Shown here: piece by piece, positions 46,442-54,104 of the stretch
How positions within the stretch are numbered: the first letter of the stretch is position 1
How the letters are laid out: each line of letters starts with the position of its first letter
NCBI GenBank assembly: GCA_022846035.1
Contig: AP025580.1
Coordinates: 744,001-808,000, forward strand
Length of the DNA stretch: 64,000 nucleotides
Direction of reading: 5' to 3'
Source: Christensenellaceae bacterium
GTDB taxonomy: Bacteria; Bacillota; Clostridia; Christensenellales; Christensenellaceae
Program-made: the position numbers and the translations under genes
Notes under the pieces: generated by a model
Database searches by the model: none
Seen by the model: only the letters and a program-made list of their open reading frames with translations
What the model was told of the DNA's origin: nothing

Positions 46442-46737
46442 TATTCCTCCTCACACCGGCAGTACTGCCTCGCGTATTCGTCCGTATCCACGCGGACCGG
46501 AACGATACGCATACACGAACCGTCGCAGGAAACCTTTTCTATGGGAGTGGGAGGGGGGATGAGCGCGCTTTCCTGTTCCATGTCGTAAAGCAGCAGGGCC
46601 AGCGCGTCCTCCGCCATCTCCATGGCCTGCGTAGGACTGCCGCCGCAGGAAACGCAGCTTTCCAGGTCGGGAAAACAGACGGAGTAAAGGCCGCCCTCTT
46701 CCCGCGTGATGATGGCGGGATATGTGTAAGTCGCCAT
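46441..46737 (-). CDS. hicB: HicB-like antitoxin lacking the DNA-binding tail
   Basis: This encodes 98 residues. The N-terminal partial RNase-H-like fold is clear: YPAIITREEGGLYSVCFPDL, then ALALLLYDMEQESALIPPP. Longer HicB proteins continue after a VxVDxxxY segment with a ribbon-helix-helix or helix-turn-helix domain; here the protein ends DEYARQYCRCEEE and a terminator follows at once. It should still block HicA, but autorepression is in doubt. Its ATG overlaps the hicA stop codon by one base. Confidence 0.8.
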   Translation of the reverse strand: MATYTYPAIITREEGGLYSVCFPDLESCVSCGGSPTQAMEMAEDALALLLYDMEQESALIPPPTPIEKVSCDGSCMRIVPVRVDTDEYARQYCRCEEE

Positions 46738-46934
46738 TAAGATACCTCCTGTTTTAAACCCGCCTGCCTTAAGATCGCGGCCAGTGTACCGGCGGGGAGC
46801 TCCTCGGTATGGTGGCGGGATATAGGGAACGTATTGTGCGTTAAGGGGCTGTAATAAAGGTCGTGCCTGCCGCCCTCGCGTTTTAATGTGACCCCGTTTT
46901 TTAAAAGAAATCTGGTGAGTTCGTTTACTCTCAT
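46737..46934 (-). CDS. hicA: HicA-family mRNA interferase toxin
   Basis: This encodes 65 residues of the small double-stranded-RNA-binding-like fold: VNELTRFLLKNGVTLKREGG, catalytic histidine in GRHDLYYSP, then the conserved ISRHHTEELPAGTLAAILRQ. It cleaves mRNA in a ribosome-independent way when freed from HicB. Toxin-first order is usual for this family. A likely promoter (TGGTATATT on the minus strand, near 46965) is divergent from bioY. Confidence 0.88.
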   Translation of the reverse strand: MRVNELTRFLLKNGVTLKREGGRHDLYYSPLTHNTFPISRHHTEELPAGTLAAILRQAGLKQEVS

Positions 46935-47014
46935 GTTTTGTTCCCCTGCTTATACCTTTAATATACCACGTTTTCCGGCGTGTGAAACGGCGGCGGGGAT
47001 AAGGGTCTTGTTGA

Positions 47015-47046
47015 TTGTATACTATAAAAAATATTTTGGTTTACAA
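47015..47046 (+). promoter_or_regulatory. BirA biotin-repressor operator
   Basis: TTGTATACT (47015-47023), 14-base spacer, GGTTTACAA (47038-47046): an inverted repeat matching the known BirA pattern, seven of nine positions symmetric. The right half covers the -35 box of the bioY promoter, so biotin-loaded BirA would block transcription. Confidence 0.8.
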
Positions 47047-47068
47047 TAAAAGGACGCTGTGCTATACT
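47040..47068 (+). promoter_or_regulatory. Promoter of bioY-bioB
   Basis: TTTACA (47040-47045), 17-base spacer, TATACT (47063-47068), about 38 bases ahead of the bioY ATG. Confidence 0.75.
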
Positions 47069-47105
47069 GGTTTCGTAATTCTGAAAACAGGGGAGATCAA
47101 AATCA

Positions 47106-47675
47106 ATGGAAAAAACATCGTCCGGACGGCCCGCCACGAGGGATATTATCCTCTGCGCGCTGTTTGCCGCGCTCATCGCCATCGGCGCTTTCATCCGCAT
47201 TCCCATTCCTTATGTGCCCATCACTTTCCAGGGCTTTTTTGTGCTGCTGGCAGGCTTTTTGCTGGGACCGAAATATGGCAGTATTTCCATGCTCGTGTAT
47301 ATTGCGCTGGGGCTTGTGGGGCTGCCTATCTTCACGGAGGGCGGCGGCGTGATGTATGTATTGAAGCCGACTTTCGGCTTTTTGATCGGCTTTGCGGTAT
47401 GCGCGCTGCTCGCGGGCCGGCTCGCGGGCAGGCTCAAAAAGCTGACGGTCGGCAGCCTGTTTTTAGCGGGCATGCTGGCCATGGTTCCCGTATACGTGAT
47501 CGGCGCCGTTTATTTTTATTTCATCATGAACTGCGTCATGCAGACGCCCGTTGGCGTATGGGCGGCGGTCTGGTCGTGCATTATCATGGTTTTGCCGGCG
47601 GATATTCTGCGCTGCCTGCTTGCCTCATGGCTTGCAAAGCGCCTGATTCCCGTGCTGAAGAAAGGAGCGGCCTAA
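47106..47675 (+). CDS. bioY: Biotin transporter substrate-binding membrane protein BioY
   Basis: This encodes 189 residues. Six membrane segments, with the family pattern ALFAALIAIGAFIRIPIPYV, PITFQGFFVLLAGFLLG, GLVGLPIFTEGGG and PTFGFLIGF. It captures biotin as an ECF-type S component, alone or with a shared energising module encoded elsewhere. Its stop overlaps the bioB start by one base, and both sit behind a BirA operator, so the cell both imports and makes biotin from dethiobiotin. Confidence 0.93.
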   Translation: MEKTSSGRPATRDIILCALFAALIAIGAFIRIPIPYVPITFQGFFVLLAGFLLGPKYGSISMLVYIALGLVGLPIFTEGGGVMYVLKPTFGFLIGFAVCALLAGRLAGRLKKLTVGSLFLAGMLAMVPVYVIGAVYFYFIMNCVMQTPVGVWAAVWSCIIMVLPADILRCLLASWLAKRLIPVLKKGAA

Positions 47676-48649
47676 TGCGTTTTTCCGAGGACATGGCGCG
47701 CAGGGTGCTGCGCGGACAGGAGATTACAAAACAAGAGGCGCTTTTACTGGCGCGGGAGGATACGGACAGCCTGTGCGCCGCCGCCGACCTGATACGCAGG
47801 CAGCGTTGCGGCGATACCTTTGAGCTGTGCTCCATTGCCAATGGCAAAAGCGGGAAATGTCCGGAAGACTGCAAATACTGCGCGCAGTCGGCGCACTATC
47901 CGACGAACACCGGATTTTATGATTTGCTGGGCGAAAAAGAACTGGTCAACGCCGCGCGTCGCAGCCTTGAGGGGGGCGCGCGCCGTTTTTCCATCGTCAC
48001 GTCCGGCAGGAAGCTGAGCTGCGGCGAGGTAAAGAGGCTGTGCGGTATCTACCGCGCCATCAAAAAAGAGTATCCGCAGCTTCGCCTGTGCGCCTCGCAC
48101 GGCTTGCTTGACAGGCAGGAATTCGCGATGCTCGCCGAAGCGGGCGTGGAGCGTTACCACAATAACCTGGAAACGTCGCGCGGCTTTTTCGGGCAAATCT
48201 GCAGCACGCATTCCTACGGCGATAAGCTGGAAACGATCCGCCGCGCGAGGGAAGCGGGGCTTGCCGTATGCAGCGGCGGTATTATCGGCATGGGCGAACG
48301 AATGTCCGACCGTATCGATATGGCGCTGCAGCTGCGCGATCTTGATATACGTTCCGTACCGCTCAATATCTTAAACCCGATCAAAGGCACGCCGCTTGAA
48401 AATATGCCGCCATTAACAGAAAACGAGGCGCGGCGCAGCGCGGCGATTTTTCGTTTCCTGCTTCCGGACGCGGCGATCCGGCTTGCCGGAGGACGGATAC
48501 GCTTACGCGAAAGCGGCAGGGAAATGCTGCGGGCGGGGGTCAACGCCGCCATAACAGGCGACATGCTCACTACGGCGGGCATTACCTTTCAAAGCGATAT
48601 GGAAATGATACTGTCGTGCGGATTTCGCGCGGGCGTGCTTGAAAAGTAA
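47675..48649 (+). CDS. bioB: Biotin synthase
   Basis: This encodes 324 residues, from ATG 47675 behind AAAGGAG; the longer open frame reaching 47015 overlaps bioY and is not used. The radical-SAM cluster motif CPEDCKYC and NGKSGKCPEDC context are complete; YNHNLET-type sequence appears as RYHNNLETSRGFF; and the conserved arginine region NILNPIKGTPLE is present. It inserts sulphur into dethiobiotin. bioA, bioD and bioF are not in the window. Confidence 0.95.
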   Translation: MRFSEDMARRVLRGQEITKQEALLLAREDTDSLCAAADLIRRQRCGDTFELCSIANGKSGKCPEDCKYCAQSAHYPTNTGFYDLLGEKELVNAARRSLEGGARRFSIVTSGRKLSCGEVKRLCGIYRAIKKEYPQLRLCASHGLLDRQEFAMLAEAGVERYHNNLETSRGFFGQICSTHSYGDKLETIRRAREAGLAVCSGGIIGMGERMSDRIDMALQLRDLDIRSVPLNILNPIKGTPLENMPPLTENEARRSAAIFRFLLPDAAIRLAGGRIRLRESGREMLRAGVNAAITGDMLTTAGITFQSDMEMILSCGFRAGVLEK

Positions 48650-48744
48650 ATGTTAAATTTGTATAAAAAGTCAAAAAAGCCGGTTGTAACTTAAATTTTG
48701 TGGTGATATAATGAACATACTGACAGGGAAAAGGCGGCATAAAT

Positions 48745-48948
48745 ATGAAGTTACGTCCAAATCTATACATGATTGTAGGAATTTTAGCGATCGCCATCAA
48801 TATTATTTTGGGGCAGGTCATTATGATGCAAAACAGTTTTATTGATTTCGCGCAGGGCTTTTTATGCGCGATCGGTATTTTCTTCTGTGTTATCGGCCTT
48901 TTCGACCAGCATAACAAGATGACCAAAGGCAATCCCGAAAATAAATAA
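48745..48948 (+). CDS. Small two-span membrane protein
   Basis: This encodes 67 residues with two hydrophobic segments (YMIVGILAIAINIILG and GFLCAIGIFFCVIGLF) and a short basic tail. AAGGCGGC precedes the ATG. It has its own terminator and possibly its own promoter (TGGTGATATAAT ends near 48711). No family recognised. Confidence 0.65.
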   Translation: MKLRPNLYMIVGILAIAINIILGQVIMMQNSFIDFAQGFLCAIGIFFCVIGLFDQHNKMTKGNPENK

Positions 48949-48958
48949 TGAATATAAT

Positions 48959-48988
48959 AAAAGGACAGGCGTTTTGCCTGTCCTTTTT
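48959..48988. terminator. Bidirectional terminator
   Basis: AAAAGGACAGGC pairs with GCCTGTCCTTTTT around a five-base loop; it serves the small membrane protein and the convergent oxidoreductase. Confidence 0.88.
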
Positions 48989-49019
48989 GTTTTCTTAAAA
49001 CGCGTCTGCCGCCCGCCTG

Positions 49020-50165
49020 TCAGCCGTCGATTTCGACCCACTGCTGTTTCTGGTTGCTTTCGAAAATCTTCTCGCAGAGAATCATCTCGTGCAGGCCGTC
49101 TTCAAACGTAGCGTACTGGCCTTTGAAGTTTTTATCCCCGATACTGCGGTAAACCTCCTTAAAGCACTGTTTAAAGGCGTCGGTGAAGCCCTCCAGATGT
49201 CCTAAAGGATAAGCGACCTTGTCCGCGCTGCGGGGATGGATGGTCGCGGGACCTTTTTCCAGGAACTCCTTAGCGCCGTCGCGGTTGCCGATCCACAGGT
49301 TGTTGCACTCCTCGCTGTGCCATTCGGCGGATTTTTTATAGCCGCCCAGCAAAACGTCGATGGCAACGGACTTGCCGGCAATCACCTGCGAGAAAAAGGC
49401 GCTGCCCTTCGCGCCGTTTGAAAAACGGAACATTACGCTTGCGTTATCCTCGGTATCGATGGGAACGTCCTCGTAATCTTCGGGAGAGAATTTTTCCGTC
49501 GAAAAGGCAAGCACTGTTTTTTTCGGTTTTTTTCTCGTCTTATGAATGGTGGAAAAATCCGCGCATACGGAAGTGATTTTCTGCCCGCTCATAAATTCGA
49601 CGAGGTCCATCCAGTGCGAGCCGATGTCGGCGATGACGCGGGTATTGCCCGAATCCTTAGAGCTTAAACGCCAGCTATAATCCGTTTCATAAAGCAGCCA
49701 GTCCTGGGTGTAAGAACCGCTGATGGAGAAGATGTCGCCCAGGTAACCGTCCTCCACCAGGTTTTTCAGGTGGTTGGTCATGGGATAAAAGCGGTTATGG
49801 AAATTGATCGCGTTCACGAGGCCGGTTTCCCTGGCCCTCGCGACCAAGGTGCGCGCGTCTTCGATACTTGTAGTCATGGGCTTTTCGCTCAGTACGTTTA
49901 CGCCGTGGTCAAGGGCGTACATCGCAATATCAAAATGCGTATTGTTGGGTGTGCAGATATGGACGGCGTCCAGCTCCATCTCGTCGATCATGGTCTTGTA
50001 GTCTTCAAAATAAGCGGGTACATTCAATTCCTCGGCGGTTTCCTGCGCCATGAATTTATCCGCGAGCGCCACCACATCGATATTACCGAGACGGCGCAGC
50101 GTCTCGATATGCACCTTGCCGATAAAGCCTGTTCCCACAATACCAACCCTGAATATTTTTCTCAT
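49020..50165 (-). CDS. Gfo/Idh/MocA-family oxidoreductase
   Basis: This encodes 381 residues from ATG 50165, with AAAGGACG upstream; a longer frame of 14 codons lacks a site. The nucleotide-binding motif GIVGTGFIGKVHIETL and the catalytic-region lysine in NVLSEKPMTTS are intact; a C-terminal beta-sheet substrate domain follows (NRFYPM, SHWMDLVEFMSG). It probably oxidises a sugar or inositol with NAD(P). It stands divergent from the acetoin-type dehydrogenase operon, but a functional link is unproven. Confidence 0.88.
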   Translation of the reverse strand: MRKIFRVGIVGTGFIGKVHIETLRRLGNIDVVALADKFMAQETAEELNVPAYFEDYKTMIDEMELDAVHICTPNNTHFDIAMYALDHGVNVLSEKPMTTSIEDARTLVARARETGLVNAINFHNRFYPMTNHLKNLVEDGYLGDIFSISGSYTQDWLLYETDYSWRLSSKDSGNTRVIADIGSHWMDLVEFMSGQKITSVCADFSTIHKTRKKPKKTVLAFSTEKFSPEDYEDVPIDTEDNASVMFRFSNGAKGSAFFSQVIAGKSVAIDVLLGGYKKSAEWHSEECNNLWIGNRDGAKEFLEKGPATIHPRSADKVAYPLGHLEGFTDAFKQCFKEVYRSIGDKNFKGQYATFEDGLHEMILCEKIFESNQKQQWVEIDG

Positions 50166-50704
50166 AATAAGCGTCCTTTCTTTGTGAGGGTGTCCTGTAA
50201 TGCTCAAGAAGCATTATGTATATCCATTATAGGACTTAGATGAAATGGTATCAAGGCAAAGCGGCAAATTTTGACAAATATTTAAACCGGAGCGGCATTT
50301 TAATGTCAAATGCCAACGGTATTCTATTTCGTTAGCCAATAGGAACAACAAAAATAAAATCCAGGACGCGCGGGAATATTGATATTGACGGAAGACAGCA
50401 AGTGCAGGCGGCAGGCAAAGGGGAACGGCAGGCGTTTTACCGTACCTTTTTTTAAGTCTGCGATCCATTTTCGCGCGAGGACAAAAAAGATGATCAAACA
50501 AACGCAAAAACGACAAAGAAAAAGGCCGTATAAAACGATATGATTAATACTGTTATACAAAGGTCTACAAAAATGAATCAAATTAACTTTTGTTAAGACA
50601 CGACTGCTGAAGATTCCGACACCGCATGACTTGAATTTGAATTAGGTTATTGATTATTTCTCAAACAAATAAATAAGGAAATCATTTTATCAGGAGGTTT
50701 TAAA
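50166..50704. other. Divergent intergenic region with one clear promoter
   Basis: On the minus strand TTGATA, 17 bases, TATAAT (50226-50254) is a good promoter for the oxidoreductase, followed in its leader by an AATGCT/AGCATT hairpin. Toward the dehydrogenase operon only a weak TTGAAT...TTATTT pair near 50634-50662 is seen, and no clear sigma-54 -24/-12 element, although related aco operons often use one. Open frames in the middle have poor codon use and I do not call them. Confidence 0.6.
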
Positions 50705-51676
50705 ATGAAAAAAGACAAAGAAACGTTGTTGAAAATCTATCGCGATATGGTTGCGATACGCGCTTTCGAATACGCGACGCGCGAGCTTTATGCCAATGGA
50801 CTGCTGCTCGGCGGCGCCCACCTTTACGCGGGTGAAGAGGCGATCGCCACAGGCGTGTGCAGCGTCTTAAACGATAATGATTTTATTACCAGCACGCACA
50901 GGGGACACGGACACCTGATCGCAAAGGGCGGCGACCTGAAGCTGATGATGGCGGAACTCGCGGGAAAAGCGACCGGCTATTGCAAGGGTAAGGGCGGTTC
51001 CATGCATATCTGCGATATGGATCTTGGAATCCTCGGGTCAAACGGTATCGTCGGCGCGGGACTTCCGATCGCCGTCGGCGCGGGCTATGCCTGCAAGTCT
51101 TTCGGCAAGGGCCAGGTGAGCGTCTGCTTCTTTGGCGACGGCGCGTCCAACCGTGGAACTTTCCACGAAAGCATTACGCTGGCTGCCGCGTATGACCTGC
51201 CGGTTATTTACGTCCTGGAAAACAATTTCTACGGGATTTCCGGCAGCCAGAGAAAACTGACGAAACTGGTCGATTTGTCCGAGCGCGCAAAGGCATACGG
51301 CATTCCGGGAGAAACCGCGGACGGCAACGACGTTATGGCGGTTATCAAAGCGACGACAAAAGCGGTCGACCGCGCGAGAAAGGGCGAGGGCCCCACGCTG
51401 CTTGAGTTCAAGACATGGAGGCACTTCGGACACTTTGAAGGGGATCCGGACGAACGGCAGTTCATTTATCGGGACAAGAAAGAACATGAAGAGTGGTTGA
51501 AAAAGGACCCGATCCCGAGATTCAGGGAAGTCCTGAAAAACGATAAGGTCGCGACGGAAGAAGAATTGGTCGCGATTGAGAAAAAAATCGATGAAGAAAT
51601 CGCGGAAGCTACGGAATTTGCGGAAAACAGCCCGTATCCGGATGTATCGACGCTGACGGAAGACGTTTACGCGTAA
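50705..51676 (+). CDS. acoA: Thiamine-diphosphate dehydrogenase E1 alpha (acetoin/pyruvate type)
   Basis: This encodes 323 residues behind a strong AGGAGG. The ThDP-binding motif GDGASNRGTFHESITLAAAY and the downstream VIYVLENNFYGISGS are clear; the phosphorylation-loop-like region RHFGHFEGDPD is present. It decarboxylates its 2-oxoacid or cleaves acetoin together with E1 beta. The length and gene order E1a-E1b-E2-E3 match acetoin dehydrogenase operons best, but pyruvate or branched-chain substrates cannot be excluded from sequence alone. Confidence 0.85.
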   Translation: MKKDKETLLKIYRDMVAIRAFEYATRELYANGLLLGGAHLYAGEEAIATGVCSVLNDNDFITSTHRGHGHLIAKGGDLKLMMAELAGKATGYCKGKGGSMHICDMDLGILGSNGIVGAGLPIAVGAGYACKSFGKGQVSVCFFGDGASNRGTFHESITLAAAYDLPVIYVLENNFYGISGSQRKLTKLVDLSERAKAYGIPGETADGNDVMAVIKATTKAVDRARKGEGPTLLEFKTWRHFGHFEGDPDERQFIYRDKKEHEEWLKKDPIPRFREVLKNDKVATEEELVAIEKKIDEEIAEATEFAENSPYPDVSTLTEDVYA

Positions 51677-51718
51677 TCGTTGGGGATAGCTGGGAATTTA
51701 GTATAAAGGAGAAAAAAT

Positions 51719-52693
51719 ATGGAAAAGATGTTTTATGGCGTTGCGCTGAAAACGGGCATTGAAAATGAAATGAAAAAAGATCCGATGGTATTTGTCGCGG
51801 GGGAAGACGTTGGCAACTATGGCGGCTGCTTCGGACAAACAAAGGGATTATTTGAAGAATTTGGCGGCTGGAGAGTGCTTGATACGCCGATCAGCGAAAC
51901 GGCGATCATCGGCCTTGGGTGCGGGGCCGCTGCCGCCGGAATGCGTCCTGTCGTAGAGCTGATGTATATCGATTTCGCAGGCGTTGCAATGGACGAAATC
52001 ATGAACCAGGTGGCAAAAATGCGTTATATGTTCGGCGGAAAATGTAAAATGCCGCTCGTAATCAGGGCTTCCTGCGGAGCGGGCAGCCGCCTCGCGGCCC
52101 AGCACTCCCAAATGCTGGAGTCCATGTTCACGCATATCCCGGGGCTGAAAGTCGTTTGTCCGGCGACGCCGGCAGACGCCAAGGGTTTGATGCAGCAGGC
52201 GATCCGTGACGATAATCCGGTGCTGTACCTGGAAAACAAAGTGCTGCTCAACAGCCTCGAGGGAGAGGTTCCGGACGGCGATTATTACGTTCCGTTCGGC
52301 AAGGCCAACATCATGCGCGAGGGCAAGGATATTACGATCGTGGCATGGAGCATGATGGTTCACAGGGCGATGGAAGCGGCGGAAGAGCTTGCGAAGCAGG
52401 GCGTGAGCGCGGAAGTCATCGACGCGAGGACGCTCGTTCCGTTCGATAAGGAAACACTGTTTGATTCCATCAGGAAGACGCACCGCCTCGCTATCGTACA
52501 GGAAGATACGCGCACCTGCGGCTTTGCTTCTGAAATCGTGACGATGGTGGCGGAAACATGCATAGACGAGCTGGAAGAGAACATCATCCGTATCACGGCT
52601 CCGGATTGTCCGGTACCCTACAGCCCTGTTTTGGAAGACGCGTATGTGCCGAGCAGTGAAAAGGTCGTATCCGCGATCATGGAAATTTTTTAA
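51719..52693 (+). CDS. acoB: Thiamine-diphosphate dehydrogenase E1 beta (acetoin/pyruvate type)
   Basis: This encodes 324 residues behind AAAGGAG. The transketolase-like pyrimidine domain (VFVAGEDVGNYGGCFGQTKG, NQVAKMRYMFGG) and C-terminal transketolase domain (ITIVAWSMMVHRAMEAAEEL) are complete. It pairs with the E1 alpha chain encoded 42 bases upstream. MEKMFYGVALKTGI at the start resembles AcoB proteins. Confidence 0.87.
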   Translation: MEKMFYGVALKTGIENEMKKDPMVFVAGEDVGNYGGCFGQTKGLFEEFGGWRVLDTPISETAIIGLGCGAAAAGMRPVVELMYIDFAGVAMDEIMNQVAKMRYMFGGKCKMPLVIRASCGAGSRLAAQHSQMLESMFTHIPGLKVVCPATPADAKGLMQQAIRDDNPVLYLENKVLLNSLEGEVPDGDYYVPFGKANIMREGKDITIVAWSMMVHRAMEAAEELAKQGVSAEVIDARTLVPFDKETLFDSIRKTHRLAIVQEDTRTCGFASEIVTMVAETCIDELEENIIRITAPDCPVPYSPVLEDAYVPSSEKVVSAIMEIF

Positions 52694-52725
52694 CAGGAAA
52701 TAAGCAATTTAACGGGAGAGATTCA

Positions 52726-54093
52726 ATGGTTAAGAAAGTAGCGATACAAAGAATGGGTCAGACAATGAAAGAGGGAACGCTGGTCAGATGGCTGAAACAC
52801 GACGGAGACGCCGTAAAAGCAGGCGAGCCTTTGTATGAGATGGAATATGACAAGGCATCAACGGAAATATTGGCGCCCATTGACGGGATATTGAAAACCA
52901 TCGAGGAAGAGGGCGGGACCTTTCCGGTAGGAACAGTGGTCGGGCAGGTCTACGGTGAGGGCGAAACGATCGAAGAACCGCCCGCGAAAAGCGCTTCCGC
53001 TCCCGTTAAAATGCAGCCTGCCGAAGTGGTGGCTTCGGCGGAGGGCGCCGCCAAAGGGGGCTATAAAGCTTCGGCGAGCGTCAAACGCCTCGCGCGGCAA
53101 AAGGGGATCGACCTTTCAAAGGTCGTTCCTGCCGACGGCGTGAGAATCACGGAAGAAGACCTGGACCGTTTTGTAGCAGGCGGCGCGCAGACCGTCGGCG
53201 AGGCGCGAGCGGAGAAAAAGGTGAACGCTTCCGCGCTGGCGAAAAAGATGGCGAAAAAATATGGGATCGACTTAGGACAGGTAACCGCTTCGAGCGCAAG
53301 CGGGCGGATTTCGTCTGCGGACGTGGAAGCGTTTGTAAGCGGCGGGAAAACCGAAGAAGCGGCCGACGCGCCCAAGGCGCCTGCCATGGCGGCGCAAGCG
53401 GCGGAAGACAGGCGCGTGCCGATGAGCGGTATGCGCAGGGCGATCGCCAAAAACATGAAAGAAAGCTATTTCCAGCTGCCCGTCGTTACCTATTCGACAG
53501 ATGTCGATATGGCGCGCTTTTTGGAGATGCGCCAGGACTTGAATGGCGAATATGAAGCGCAGGGAATAAAGATCAGTATCAACGATTTGCTGATCAAGGC
53601 GGTGGCGAAAGCACTCGAAAAATGCCCCAACATCAATGTGAGCCTGGAAAACGAGGAGACGGTCGTATACAAATCCGAGGTCAATATCGGTATGGCGGTC
53701 GCCGTGGAAAACGGGCTTTTGGTTCCGGTCGTAAAAAATGCAAACAAGAAAACGCCGGAACAAATCGCCTGCGATACCAAGGAATTGGCGGAAAAAGCCC
53801 GCGGCGGAAAGCTGGGCGGCGAAGAAATGGCGGGAGGCACCTTTACCATTTCAAATCTGGGAAGCAAGGGGATCGATATGTTCACGCCCATCATCAATCC
53901 GCCGGAATCGGCGATCCTCGGCGTCGGTAAGACGATCGACAAAGCCGTGGTCAGAAACGGAGAAATTGTTATCCGCCCGATGATGGTGCTCAGCTTAACG
54001 GCGGACCATCGGGTGATCGACGGCGCGCCTGCGGCCGATTTCCTGCAGGAACTGAAGAAGATCATCGAAGCGCCCGCGCTGATGTTCATATAA
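52726..54093 (+). CDS. acoC: Dihydrolipoyl acyltransferase E2 with two peripheral-subunit-binding domains
   Basis: This encodes 455 residues. Lipoyl domain at 1-78, with the modified lysine at residue 43 in MEYDKAS. Two peripheral-subunit-binding-like segments follow: 115-150 (SASVKRLARQKGIDLSKV) and 168-204 (NASALAKKMAKKYGIDLGQV, ASGRISSADV). The catalytic domain spans about 228-455, with DHRVIDGAPAADFL carrying the active-site histidine. One such binding domain is the norm in most E2 chains, so the tandem pair is unusual. It transfers the acyl group to CoA. Confidence 0.9.
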   Translation: MVKKVAIQRMGQTMKEGTLVRWLKHDGDAVKAGEPLYEMEYDKASTEILAPIDGILKTIEEEGGTFPVGTVVGQVYGEGETIEEPPAKSASAPVKMQPAEVVASAEGAAKGGYKASASVKRLARQKGIDLSKVVPADGVRITEEDLDRFVAGGAQTVGEARAEKKVNASALAKKMAKKYGIDLGQVTASSASGRISSADVEAFVSGGKTEEAADAPKAPAMAAQAAEDRRVPMSGMRRAIAKNMKESYFQLPVVTYSTDVDMARFLEMRQDLNGEYEAQGIKISINDLLIKAVAKALEKCPNINVSLENEETVVYKSEVNIGMAVAVENGLLVPVVKNANKKTPEQIACDTKELAEKARGGKLGGEEMAGGTFTISNLGSKGIDMFTPIINPPESAILGVGKTIDKAVVRNGEIVIRPMMVLSLTADHRVIDGAPAADFLQELKKIIEAPALMFI

Positions 54094-54104
54094 GAGGTAG
54101 AAAA

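Noticed and set aside
47015..47674. Long 5' extension of the bioB frame giving a 544-residue fusion
   Set aside because: It overlaps bioY in another frame, reads as low-quality Arg/His-rich sequence, and bioB has a proper ATG with AAAGGAG at 47675.
50214..50516. Two overlapping antisense frames of 85-100 residues upstream of the dehydrogenase operon
   Set aside because: Poor codon use, no ribosome site, and one overlaps the oxidoreductase promoter.
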